Below the pieces are notes generated by a model. That model was not told the origin of the DNA, did no database searches, and saw nothing but the letters and a program-made list of their open reading frames with translations. Positions 35,788-43,164 of a stretch of 64,000 nucleotides of DNA are shown here, in pieces. Positions within the stretch are counted from its first letter, which is position 1, and each line of letters begins with the position of its first letter. The translations under genes were made by a program, and so were the position numbers. This DNA is from Nocardioides sp. Soil797 (GTDB taxonomy: Bacteria > Actinomycetota > Actinomycetes > Propionibacteriales > Nocardioidaceae), in the NCBI GenBank assembly GCA_001429555.1, contig LMSR01000020.1:152556-216555 (forward strand), written 5' to 3'.

Positions 35788-35826
35788 CGCCCATTCTGGC
35801 AGGTGGCTCGTGTCGCAGAATGGGCG
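35788..35826. promoter_or_regulatory. Palindromic divergent promoter of the GNAT and DinB-methyltransferase genes
   Basis: CGCCCATTCTG (35788-35798) and CAGAATGGGCG (35816-35826) are a perfect 11-bp inverted repeat with a 17-nt centre, filling the gap between divergent starts. CAGAAT could serve as -10 box on each strand. Confidence 0.6.
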
Positions 35827-35827
35827 T

Positions 35828-36979
35828 GTGCCGATCGAACCTGACACCAAGGACTGGACCTGGGTCCTCGAGACCCCCTGTGACGACTGTGGTTTCGACA
35901 GTGCTGCGACCTCTCGCACCGCCCTCGGAGATCTGGTGCGCGACAACGCGGAAGCGTGGCAGGTGGTGCTCTCCGGTGATGCGTCGCAGCTCGTCGCCCG
36001 GCCCAGCGAGTCGGTCTGGTCGCCACTCGAGTACGCCTGCCACGTGCGCGACGTGCACCTTGTCTTCGCCGATCGCTTGCGGTCGATGCTCGACCATGAC
36101 GACCCGTTGTTCGCCGACTGGGACCAGGACGAGGCAGCCGTGGTCGGCGGCTACGCCTCCTCGGATCCGGTGCGGGTGAAGGACCAGCTGGCGGCCGCCG
36201 CACAGGCCGTCGCCGCGACGTACGACTCCGTTGCCGCGACTCCCGCGGCGGCGGAGCTGTGGGAGCGCACCGGACGCCGGAGCAACGGGTCGTTCTTCAC
36301 TGTTGCCTCGCTGGGCCGCTATCACCTGCACGACGTCGTGCACCACCTCCACGACGTGGGGCATGACCCGCGACGGGTGACGGTGGCGGCGTACGACGCT
36401 CACGCGATGGCATATCGGTCGGCCTCGGCCTCGATGAACGATGACGTCGCCTCGGAGATCGCCTGGTTCTCGGGCGCGACCGGGCCCGGTGCGCGGGTGC
36501 TGGAGATCGGCAGCGGCGGCGGCCGGGACGCGCTGGCGCTCGAGGCGGCCGCGCTCCAGGTGCGACGAACCGATGTGAGTGCCGCATTCGTGGAGCTGTT
36601 GCGTGCCGGCGGCCACGAGGCGGACCAGCTCGACCCGCTCACCGACGCGCTGGACGATCCGCTGCGCGGCCAGGCGTACGACGGGGTGTGGGCGCACGCC
36701 TGCCTGCTGCACGTCGCACGGGCCGACCTCCCGGTGGTGGTACGCCGACTGGCTGCGGTGACCCGCCCCGGCGGTGCCCTCCACATCTCGCTGAAGGAAG
36801 GCGACGGTGAGGTCTGGTCGACCCACGGGACGGTCGAGACGCCGCGGCACTTCGTGTTCTGGCGTGAGGCTCCGCTGCGCGAGGCCCTGGAGGAGAACGG
36901 GTGGAAGGTCGCCGAGGTGCGTCGGCACCGGAGCGGCGTCGACCAGGCCTGGCTGACCGTGCGGGGGTGGCGCGCATGA
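35828..36979 (+). CDS. DinB-like domain fused to a class I SAM-dependent methyltransferase
   Basis: 383 residues from the GTG at 35828. The first half (about 10-190) is DinB/DfsB-like: WVLETPCDDCGFD, SPLEYACHVRDVHLVFADRL and LHDVVHHLHDVGHD carry the histidines that bind metal in this four-helix fold, which is used by mycothiol-dependent enzymes in actinobacteria. The second half has Rossmann motif I VLEIGSGGGRDALALE near 222, then VRRTDVSAAFVELL and LLHVARADLP. The frame is open far upstream but those codons overlap other genes. Product: a two-domain protein that may handle thiol adducts and methylation; the coupling is not explained. It overlaps the DUF3046 gene by ATGA. Confidence 0.82.
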   Translation: MPIEPDTKDWTWVLETPCDDCGFDSAATSRTALGDLVRDNAEAWQVVLSGDASQLVARPSESVWSPLEYACHVRDVHLVFADRLRSMLDHDDPLFADWDQDEAAVVGGYASSDPVRVKDQLAAAAQAVAATYDSVAATPAAAELWERTGRRSNGSFFTVASLGRYHLHDVVHHLHDVGHDPRRVTVAAYDAHAMAYRSASASMNDDVASEIAWFSGATGPGARVLEIGSGGGRDALALEAAALQVRRTDVSAAFVELLRAGGHEADQLDPLTDALDDPLRGQAYDGVWAHACLLHVARADLPVVVRRLAAVTRPGGALHISLKEGDGEVWSTHGTVETPRHFVFWREAPLREALEENGWKVAEVRRHRSGVDQAWLTVRGWRA

Positions 36980-37170
36980 GGCACACCGAGTTCTGGTTGC
37001 GGATGGAGCAGGCGCTGGGTGCCGGGTATGCGCGTTCCTGGGCGGAGCAACACGTCATCGGCGAGCTCGGTTCGCGCACGGTGGACGAGGCGTTGGCGGC
37101 GGGGGAGTCGCCGAAGCAGGTGTGGGAGGCCGTTTGGCGCACGCTCGACCTGCCGCTCCGCGACAAGTGA
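36976..37170 (+). CDS. DUF3046 protein upstream of recA
   Basis: 64 residues from the ATG at 36976 (MRHTEFWLRMEQALGAGYARSWAEQHVIGELGSRTVDEALAAGESPKQVWEAVW), matching the DUF3046 profile in length and in the FWxxM, WAxDxV-like and GxxPKxVW features. It is the standard neighbour just upstream of recA in mycobacteria. Function unknown. Its ATG overlaps the stop of the fusion gene. Confidence 0.88.
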   Translation: MRHTEFWLRMEQALGAGYARSWAEQHVIGELGSRTVDEALAAGESPKQVWEAVWRTLDLPLRDK

Positions 37171-37217
37171 TCCTGTCCGATCATCTGTTCGATTTCACGC
37201 CTGCGTGTCGCGCTTGG

Positions 37218-37241
37218 TCGAACGTCTGTTCGGGCTAGTGT
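37218..37241 (+). promoter_or_regulatory. SOS (LexA) box and -10 element of recA
   Basis: TCGAACGTCTGTTCGG at 37218-37233 differs at one base from the actinobacterial SOS box TCGAAC-N4-GTTCGA. TAGTGT (37236-37241) just after it is a likely -10 box, so LexA would block polymerase. A second, poorer GTTCGA half-site lies at about 37187. Confidence 0.85.
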
Positions 37242-37356
37242 GAATGCTGTCGACCGGGGTTGTCCACAACCCTGAAGGTGGTCGGTACCCACTGTCGGTG
37301 GCTCGGTCTAGCGTCCGGGACAACACATCGACCTCACAGGAAAAGGATTCGCAGCC

Positions 37357-38400
37357 ATGGCTGGAGACCGCGACAAGGCGCTCGACGCAGCGCTCGCCAA
37401 CATCGAGAAGAGCTTCGGCAAGGGCTCGGTGATGCGCCTGGGCGACGAGACCCGCGCGCCGCTCGAGATCATCCCCACCGGTTCGATCGCGCTCGACGTC
37501 GCGCTGGGCCTCGGTGGCCTGCCGCGCGGTCGTGTGGTCGAGGTCTACGGCCCGGAGTCCTCCGGAAAGACGACGGTCGCGCTGCACGCCGTGGCCAACG
37601 CCCAGGCGGCCGGCGGCATTGTCGCCTTCATCGACGCCGAGCACGCCCTCGATCCCGAATACGCCAAGAACCTGGGCGTCGACACCGACGCTCTCCTGGT
37701 CTCCCAGCCCGACTCCGGTGAGCAGGCGCTCGAGATCGCCGACATGCTGATCCGCTCCGGTGCGCTCGACCTGATCGTCATCGACTCCGTGGCCGCCCTG
37801 GTGCCTCGCGCCGAGATCGAGGGCGAGATGGGCGACAGCCATGTCGGTCTCCAGGCCCGCCTGATGAGCCAGGCGCTGCGCAAGATGACCGGTGCGCTGA
37901 ACAACTCCGGCACCACCGCCATCTTCATCAACCAGCTGCGCGAGAAGATCGGTGTCATGTTCGGCTCGCCCGAGACCACCACCGGTGGCCGCGCGCTGAA
38001 GTTCTACTCCTCCGTGCGGCTCGACGTGCGCCGCATCGAGACGCTCAAGGACGGCACCGACATGGTCGGCAACCGCACCCGCGTCAAGGTGGTCAAGAAC
38101 AAGGTGGCCCCGCCCTTCAAGCAGGCCGAGTTCGACATCATGTACGGCAAGGGCATCAGCCGTGAAGGTGGCCTGATCGACGTGGGTGTCGAGGCAGGCC
38201 TGGTCCGCAAGGCGGGCGCTTGGTACACCTACGAGGGCGACCAGCTCGGCCAGGGCAAGGAGAACGCACGCACCTTCCTCAAGGACAACCCCGACCTGGC
38301 CAACGAGCTGGAGAAGAAGATCCTCGAGAAGCTGGGTGTCGGTCCCAAGGTCGACGAGCCCGTCGATCTCGCTGACGAGCCGACCAACATCGACTTCTGA
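37357..38400 (+). CDS. recA: Recombinase RecA
   Basis: Homologous recombination ATPase and LexA co-protease, 347 residues. Walker A GPESSGKTTVALH near residue 65, Walker B LIVIDSVAALVPRAE, and FINQLREKIGVMFGSPETTTGG (loop L2) are all intact. There is no intein. AGGAAAAGG lies before the ATG. The SOS box at 37218 regulates it, and recX overlaps its stop by one base. Confidence 0.99.
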   Translation: MAGDRDKALDAALANIEKSFGKGSVMRLGDETRAPLEIIPTGSIALDVALGLGGLPRGRVVEVYGPESSGKTTVALHAVANAQAAGGIVAFIDAEHALDPEYAKNLGVDTDALLVSQPDSGEQALEIADMLIRSGALDLIVIDSVAALVPRAEIEGEMGDSHVGLQARLMSQALRKMTGALNNSGTTAIFINQLREKIGVMFGSPETTTGGRALKFYSSVRLDVRRIETLKDGTDMVGNRTRVKVVKNKVAPPFKQAEFDIMYGKGISREGGLIDVGVEAGLVRKAGAWYTYEGDQLGQGKENARTFLKDNPDLANELEKKILEKLGVGPKVDEPVDLADEPTNIDF

Positions 38401-39245
38401 TGGTCCGGCCCTCCGAGGGCAACGCCGTCGATCGGATCGCCGGGTCCGAGGGGCCACCGCCTGCCTGGGCGGTCGGCCCCGATCCGGGTACGCCGCCCGA
38501 GTCGGCCTCGGATCGGGACTCGCCCAGCTGGCAGGGCGATGTCAGTGACGGCGTCGATGCCTGGTTGCGCGCCGTCGCGGCGGGGGAGATCACACAGTCC
38601 TCTGCGGCGGCGCCCGAGCGGGGTGCTGCTGGAGCCCGTGCTGATGGGGCGCGTCGGGCTGCGCCGGGGGGAGAGGTGCACGCGGGCGACGCACCGGCGA
38701 GCGGTTTGTCTCCCGACGACGACGGCTCGGGCAACGATGCCGACCACGAAGCGGTGGCCCGCAAGATCCTGCTCGACCAGCTGACCGGCCAGGCCCGCAG
38801 TCGCAAGGAGCTGGCCGACCGGTTGGCGAAGAAGAACGTGCCCGACGAGATCGCCCACCGGCTGCTCGATCGATTCGAGGAGGTCGGGCTGGTCGACGAC
38901 GACGCGTTCGCACGCGCCTGGATCGCTTCCCGCCAACCCGGCAAGGGGCTGGCTCGACGGGCACTGGCCCAGGAGCTGCGGCGCAAGGGCATCGACGACC
39001 TCGTCGCACGTGAAGCCCTCGACGAGATCGACCCCGACGACGAGGAGGCGGCGGCGCGACGCCTGGTCCGCAAGAAGCTCCGCTCGATGTCGGGCCTCGA
39101 CCACGTGAAGGCGACCAGGCGCCTGGTCGGCATGCTGGCGCGCAAGGGCTACCCGCCCGGGATGTCGTTCTCGGTGGTGCGCGAGGAGCTTGCCGCCGCC
39201 GACGAACCCGACGACGGTTCCCTCGAGGTGCCGACCGACTGGTGA
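38400..39245 (+). CDS. recX: RecX regulator of RecA, with a long N-terminal extension
   Basis: 281 residues, starting at TGATG with the recA stop. The three-helix-repeat RecX domain occupies about 118-270 (ARKILLDQLTGQARSRKELADRLAKKNVPDE, VDDDAFARAWIASRQPGKGLARRALAQEL, LVRKKLRSM). Family members are 150-180 residues; here 115 residues of low-complexity Pro/Gly/Ala/Asp precede the domain. RecX caps or destabilises RecA filaments; translational coupling keeps it low relative to RecA. Confidence 0.93.
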   Translation: MVRPSEGNAVDRIAGSEGPPPAWAVGPDPGTPPESASDRDSPSWQGDVSDGVDAWLRAVAAGEITQSSAAAPERGAAGARADGARRAAPGGEVHAGDAPASGLSPDDDGSGNDADHEAVARKILLDQLTGQARSRKELADRLAKKNVPDEIAHRLLDRFEEVGLVDDDAFARAWIASRQPGKGLARRALAQELRRKGIDDLVAREALDEIDPDDEEAAARRLVRKKLRSMSGLDHVKATRRLVGMLARKGYPPGMSFSVVREELAAADEPDDGSLEVPTDW

Positions 39246-39270
39246 CCGGTGCCGTTCGACTGGCTCATCC

Positions 39271-39433
39271 AGGGCACGTCTCCCAAGTCCATGACCTGCT
39301 GCGCGTCACCCCGCTGGCACCTGGCAACGTTCTCGTCAGTCGACGATGCTGGCGCATCGCCCTCCTCCTCGGCCTTGCCAGGCACTCAGCGGGTGCGATG
39401 CTCGCGACGGCCGAGACTTGGGAGACGTGCCCT
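39271..39433. repeat. 163-bp element with perfect 19-bp terminal inverted repeats
   Basis: The left arm (39271-39289) runs AGGGCACGT...CCCAAGTC; the right arm (39415-39433) is its exact reverse complement (GACTTGGGAG...GCCCT). Inner parts also pair imperfectly (CCCCGCTGGCACCTGGC near 39305 with GCCAGGCACTCAGCGGG near 39378), so the whole can fold into one long hairpin. No open frame and no clear target-site duplication. It resembles a MITE, or a large operator. Confidence 0.8.
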
Positions 39434-39438
39434 AGCCT
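39415..39438 (+). promoter_or_regulatory. GNAT promoter leader shared with the amidohydrolase gene
   Basis: GACTTGGGAG then CCCTAGCCT; TAGCCT (39433-39438) is a -10 box 7 nt before the ATG at 39446. 22 of 24 positions agree with the minus-strand leader of the gene at 33044, with the same distance to the start. Confidence 0.65.
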
Positions 39439-39445
39439 GAGTGGC

Positions 39446-40156
39446 ATGGTCGACCAGGTGCACGTGGTGGTGAGGCACGGTGACCGGGAACTGTCCGGGG
39501 TCGTGCGTGGTGACGAGTCATGGAGCGCGGCCGCGCAGCGGCTCGCAGCGACGGTGATGGGGGAGCCCACGGCGGTCGACCTGTCGGCCGAGACGAAGCG
39601 GTTCGCCGTCGACCCCGATCTCCGGGTGGTGTTGCGCCCGATGGAGCGAGGTGACCTGCCCGACGTGGCCCGGTGGCGCTCCGCCGACCTTGTGCACAAG
39701 TGGTGGTTCGACGACGGCTCGCCCGACCTGGAGACGGTGACCCAGAAGTATGCGCCGCACATCGACGGCACCACACCGACCCGGATGTGGGTGGTGGAGG
39801 TCAACGGCCGTTCCGTCGGCTTCCTGCAGGACTACCGGCTCAGCGACTATCCCGACTTCGCCCTGCTGACGCCCGATCCGGATGCCATCGGGGTCGACTA
39901 CGCCATCGGCGAGGACGCCTGGATCGGCAAGGGGCTCGGCGCCGCCATGCTGTGGGCGTGGCTGCGACGCACCCGCAAGCGCTTCCCGGACGCCACGACG
40001 TACTTCGCGGCACCCGACCATCGCAACGCAGCCTCGCTGCGGGTGCTGGAGAAGGTGGGCTTCCGCCAGGGCACCTGGTTCGACGAGCCACTCAGCGACG
40101 GCACCAGCGCCACGGTCGTCGGCTGCGCCTTCGACGTACGCCGGGTGCTCGGCTGA
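39446..40156 (+). CDS. GNAT acetyltransferase, aminoglycoside 6'-N-acetyltransferase/IucB-like
   Basis: 236 residues from the ATG at 39446. The first 58 residues are a separate small segment (MVDQVHVVVRHGDRELSGVV). The GNAT domain (about 60-230) has LRPMERGDLPDVARWRS, ...FLQDYRLSDYP, IGEDAWIGKGLGAAML (acetyl-CoA loop) and HRNAASLRVLEKVGF. This fits the AAC(6')-Ib/IucB-like subgroup that acetylates amines such as hydroxylysine or aminoglycosides. Start set by the leaderless promoter. The substrate is unknown, so resistance should not be assumed. Confidence 0.85.
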   Translation: MVDQVHVVVRHGDRELSGVVRGDESWSAAAQRLAATVMGEPTAVDLSAETKRFAVDPDLRVVLRPMERGDLPDVARWRSADLVHKWWFDDGSPDLETVTQKYAPHIDGTTPTRMWVVEVNGRSVGFLQDYRLSDYPDFALLTPDPDAIGVDYAIGEDAWIGKGLGAAMLWAWLRRTRKRFPDATTYFAAPDHRNAASLRVLEKVGFRQGTWFDEPLSDGTSATVVGCAFDVRRVLG

Positions 40157-40181
40157 GCAGACCTCCCACGAGGCCGTGACC

Positions 40182-40187
40182 TAGTCT
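40182..40187 (+). promoter_or_regulatory. ppk2 -10 element (leaderless type)
   Basis: TAGTCT is 6 nt before the ATG at 40194 with no ribosome-binding site between. It would drive the ppk2-hipA-DUF3037 operon. Confidence 0.5.
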
Positions 40188-40193
40188 GTGCCC

Positions 40194-41051
40194 ATGGCCA
40201 ATGACACGTCCTTCCACGACCTGCTCCGGGTGTCGCCAGGTGCCATCGACCTCGCCGACTTCGACACGCATGGCAAGCCCGGCTTCGACGATGACAAGTT
40301 GGCCGGAGAGCAAGCCTTGCTCGACCTCGGGGAGGAACTGGCCGACCTTCAGGAGAGGCTGTTCGCCCAACGCACCACCGGTGACCAGCGGCGCATCCTG
40401 TTGGTCCTGCAGGGCATGGACACCTCCGGCAAGGGCGGGGTCATGCGCCACGCAGTCGGCCTCGTCGATCCACAGGGCGTGCGGATCACGTCGTTCAAGG
40501 CACCCACCGAAGAGGAGCAGAAGCACGACTTCCTCTGGCGGATCCGCAAGGCGGTACCCGAGGCGGGATACATCGGTGTGTTCGACCGGTCCCACTACGA
40601 GGACGTGCTCATCGGCAAGGTTCGCGAGCTGGCCAGCCCGGAGACCATCGAGAAGCGCTACGACGAGATCAACGCCTTCGAGACGGAGCTCGTCGACGAC
40701 GGGGTGACCGTCATCAAGTGCATGCTGCACATCTCGGCCGATGAACAGAGGGAGCGCCTGCTCGCCCGGCTCGACGATCCGACCAAGTTCTGGAAGTTCA
40801 ATCCCGGTGACATCGACGAGCGCGAGCTGTGGTCGGCGTACCAGCAGGCCTACGCGGTGGCGATCGAGAAGACCAACACCGACCATGCGCCCTGGTATGT
40901 CGTGCCCTCGGACCGGAAGTGGTTCCGCAACCTTGCCGTCGGCAAGCTCCTGCTCGAAGCACTCCAGGGCATGGAGCTGACGTGGCCCGAGGCCGACTTC
41001 GACATCGAGGAGCAGAAGACCCGGCTGAAGAACGAGGCTCCGCTCACGTGA
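40194..41051 (+). CDS. Polyphosphate kinase 2 family (polyphosphate:nucleotide phosphotransferase)
   Basis: PPK2-family enzyme, which transfers phosphate between polyphosphate and nucleoside mono- or diphosphates. 285 residues from the ATG at 40194. Walker A GMDTSGKGGVMRHAV near residue 74, Walker B FDRSHYEDVLIGKV and the lid region near 130 are present. One-domain type; by size and by FKAPTEEEQKHDFLWRI it is closest to class III/I AMP/ADP-using enzymes, but class cannot be fixed by eye. The first gene of an operon: its stop overlaps the next start (GTGA at 41048-41051). Confidence 0.9.
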   Translation: MANDTSFHDLLRVSPGAIDLADFDTHGKPGFDDDKLAGEQALLDLGEELADLQERLFAQRTTGDQRRILLVLQGMDTSGKGGVMRHAVGLVDPQGVRITSFKAPTEEEQKHDFLWRIRKAVPEAGYIGVFDRSHYEDVLIGKVRELASPETIEKRYDEINAFETELVDDGVTVIKCMLHISADEQRERLLARLDDPTKFWKFNPGDIDERELWSAYQQAYAVAIEKTNTDHAPWYVVPSDRKWFRNLAVGKLLLEALQGMELTWPEADFDIEEQKTRLKNEAPLT

Positions 41052-41812
41052 TCGACGTCGTCCCTGTCACCCGCTACGTCGCACCGCTGCGAGAGGGCGG
41101 CTCGCTCCCCGGCATCGTGGAAGCCGGCGACCTCGGCACCTACGTGTGCAAGTTCCGCGGTGCCGGTCAAGGGTTGCGGGTCCTCGTCGCCGAGGTGATC
41201 GTCGGTGAGCTGGCCCGGCGCATCGGCCTGCAGACCCCACGCCTCGTGGCGCTGGACCTCTCCGCCGACATCGCGCGCTACGAGGCCGACGAGGAGGTGC
41301 AGGACCTGCTCACCGCCAGCCTCGGGATCAACCTGGGCGTGGACTTCCTGCCCGGTTCATTCGGGTTCGACGGTGACGCCTCCACTGAGCCCGGCGTGGC
41401 CGCCAAGGTGCTCTGGTTGGATGCCTTCACCGCCAACGTCGACCGCAGTTGGCGCAACCCGAACCTGTTGCTCTGGCACGGCGACCTCTGGGTCATCGAC
41501 CACGGCGCGGCGCTCTACTTCCACCACGCCTGGAGTGGCGGCGTCACCGACCCGGCCCGCTTCGCTGCCCAGCCGTGGGATCCCAGTGATCACGTGATGC
41601 TCGGCCATGTCGAGTCTCTGCCCGCCGCCGACAAGGAGATGGCCGGGATCCTCGACGCGTCTGTCTTCGCCGAGATCCTCTCCCTGGTGCCCGACGAGTG
41701 GCTGGAGCCGGTGCCCGGCGCTGACGACGCGGACGCGGTGCGGGCGGCGTACGTCGACTTCCTCACCGCACGACTCGGCACGCGTCAGTGGCTGCCCGGG
41801 GGCGCCACATGA
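41048..41812 (+). CDS. HipA-like kinase-fold protein (HipA_2 type)
   Basis: 254 residues from a GTG that overlaps the ppk2 stop. It lacks the N-terminal part of true HipA but has the catalytic-like segment VLWLDAFTANVDRSWRNPNLL (D-x4-NxDR...NPN) near 120 and the metal-binding-like VIDHGAALYFHHAW near 145. That is the pattern of the short HipA-like (HipA_2) group. The kinase activity and target are unknown. It is followed, with an ATGA overlap, by the DUF3037 protein, its usual partner. Placing this pair behind a polyphosphate kinase in one coupled operon is the unusual point. Confidence 0.8.
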   Translation: MIDVVPVTRYVAPLREGGSLPGIVEAGDLGTYVCKFRGAGQGLRVLVAEVIVGELARRIGLQTPRLVALDLSADIARYEADEEVQDLLTASLGINLGVDFLPGSFGFDGDASTEPGVAAKVLWLDAFTANVDRSWRNPNLLLWHGDLWVIDHGAALYFHHAWSGGVTDPARFAAQPWDPSDHVMLGHVESLPAADKEMAGILDASVFAEILSLVPDEWLEPVPGADDADAVRAAYVDFLTARLGTRQWLPGGAT

Positions 41813-42189
41813 GCGACCTCGCCTACCAGTACGTCGTCCTGAGGTGCGTTCCGCGCGTCGAGCGTGAGGAGTTCGTCAACGTCGGGGTGCTGGTCTACTG
41901 CCAGGCCACCGACTTCCTCGAGGTCTCGTGGCACGTCGATCCCGACCGCCTGAGCGCGTTGTTCCCGACCCTCGACGTCGCACAGGTCTGTCGGGCACTG
42001 GAGTTCGTGGAGGGCGTGTGTGCCGGCGACGCTCGCGGCGGCGCCGCGGCGGAGAAGCCGTTGGGCACCCGATTCGGGTTCCTCAAGGCACCCAAGAGCA
42101 CGGTGGTCCAGCCCGGGCCGGTGCACGGTGGCATCACCAAGGACCCGGCCCGCCAGCTCGAACGCCTGGCACACCAGCTTCTCTCCTGA
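41809..42189 (+). CDS. DUF3037 protein, partner of the HipA-like kinase
   Basis: 126 residues from the ATG at 41809 overlapping the upstream stop. The DUF3037 opening (YQYVVLRCVPRVEREEFVNVGVLVYCQATDFLEVSW) is clear: arginine and phenylalanine-rich strand, then NVGVLVYC. No known catalytic motif. DUF3037 genes commonly sit next to HipA_2 genes; whether the two form a toxin-antitoxin or a housekeeping pair is open. Confidence 0.8.
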   Translation: MSDLAYQYVVLRCVPRVEREEFVNVGVLVYCQATDFLEVSWHVDPDRLSALFPTLDVAQVCRALEFVEGVCAGDARGGAAAEKPLGTRFGFLKAPKSTVVQPGPVHGGITKDPARQLERLAHQLLS

Positions 42190-42190
42190 C

Positions 42191-42322
42191 GAACCTGCAG
42201 TTCTTGCTGCGCGAACCTGCAATTGTTGCGCGGCGAACTGGCAGTAGTTGATGCGGACATCAAGTACTGCAGGTTCGCACATCAAGTACTGCAGGTTCGC
42301 GCGTCAAGGAGTGCAAGTTCGC
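42191..42322. repeat. Symmetric array of three direct and three inverted ~22-bp copies
   Basis: Plus-oriented copies of GCGAACCTGCAGTNNTTG begin at 42191 (first two bases altered), 42211 and 42233; reverse-complement copies CATCAAGTACTGCAGGTTCGC are at 42258-42278, 42280-42300 and (diverged) 42302-42322. The two central inverted copies are identical. The array fills the 137-nt gap between convergent genes and can fold into nested hairpins. Confidence 0.92.
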
Positions 42323-42326
42323 GCGA

Positions 42327-43070
42327 TCAGACGGGGACGAGCTCCACGGCGCCGACGGCGTAGCGGGCAAGGATGGTCCGAGCCAACGTCGGGTGGGCGC
42401 CCAAGGGAGCCGAGACGGCGACGGCACCGGCTTCGAGGGCCAGCTCGGCGGCGCGGTCGGGCAGGAAGCCCGGAGCGAGGAAGAACGACGCCACGGCGAT
42501 GTGACGACGGCCCTCGCCGCGGAAGGCGCGCACCGCCTCACCGGTGGCCGGCGGGGTGGCGGAGGCGAAGGCCGCCTTCACCGGGAGCTTGTGGTGGGTG
42601 CCCCAGAGGCGGGCGAGTCGACCGACCGCCTGGTTCGCGAGGGGGTCACTGGATCCGGCGGCGGCCAGCACCAGGGCATCGAGCTCGCGCACACGGGCGT
42701 CCTTGAGTGCCTCGCGCAGGCGCAGGTCGAGCACCTCGAGGAAGGCCTGCTCGAGGCCGAGGACCTCGGTGGCACGGATCTGCAGCCCCTCGTGGCGAGC
42801 CGTCTGCTCGGCCACCGCGGAGGGCACGTCGACCTTGGCATGGAAGGCATCGCTGAGGAGAAGGGGGACGACGACGATCTCGTCGTATCCGGCTCGGACC
42901 AGTTTGTTGACCGCCGTGTTGAAGGACGGCTTCGACAGTTCGAGGAACGCCGTCTCGATGCGCAGGTCGGGGCGCATCGCCTTCACCTCGTTGACGAGGG
43001 CGGTGATGGTCTCGGCATGCCGGGGGTCGCGGCTGCCGTGGGCGAGAGCGATCAGAGCAGGAGCAGTCAT
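42327..43070 (-). CDS. CbiX/SirB-type sirohydrochlorin chelatase
   Basis: 247 residues from the ATG at 43070, with GGAGG 9 nt upstream. Type II chelatase fold: LIALAHGSRDPRHAET at the N-terminus carries the metal-binding His (HGSR), repeated as IVVVPLLLSDAFHAKVDV in the first half; the second half (DALVLAAAGSSDPLAN, IAVASFFLAPGFLPDRA) is a degenerate duplicate. It would insert Fe2+ into sirohydrochlorin to make siroheme for the sulfite reductase in the same operon; cobalt insertion is the alternative. It lies after cysH on the minus strand. Confidence 0.88.
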   Translation of the reverse strand: MTAPALIALAHGSRDPRHAETITALVNEVKAMRPDLRIETAFLELSKPSFNTAVNKLVRAGYDEIVVVPLLLSDAFHAKVDVPSAVAEQTARHEGLQIRATEVLGLEQAFLEVLDLRLREALKDARVRELDALVLAAAGSSDPLANQAVGRLARLWGTHHKLPVKAAFASATPPATGEAVRAFRGEGRRHIAVASFFLAPGFLPDRAAELALEAGAVAVSAPLGAHPTLARTILARYAVGAVELVPV

Positions 43071-43164
43071 GAGAACTGCCTCCCTTCGCGTGCGATGGTG
43101 AACGACATCGTTGTCGCTGGTTGCGCTCCACCACTGGGGCGGAGCGAGGTGTTGCCGGGGCCGA

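Noticed and set aside
34904..35827. N-terminal extension of the DinB-methyltransferase frame by 308 codons
   Set aside because: It would run through the small membrane gene, the tandem repeat and the antisense of the GNAT gene; the GTG at 35828 fits the palindromic promoter.
42191..42322. CRISPR array
   Set aside because: The copies change orientation in the middle and are separated by 1-6 nt rather than 30-40-nt unique spacers; no cas genes are present.
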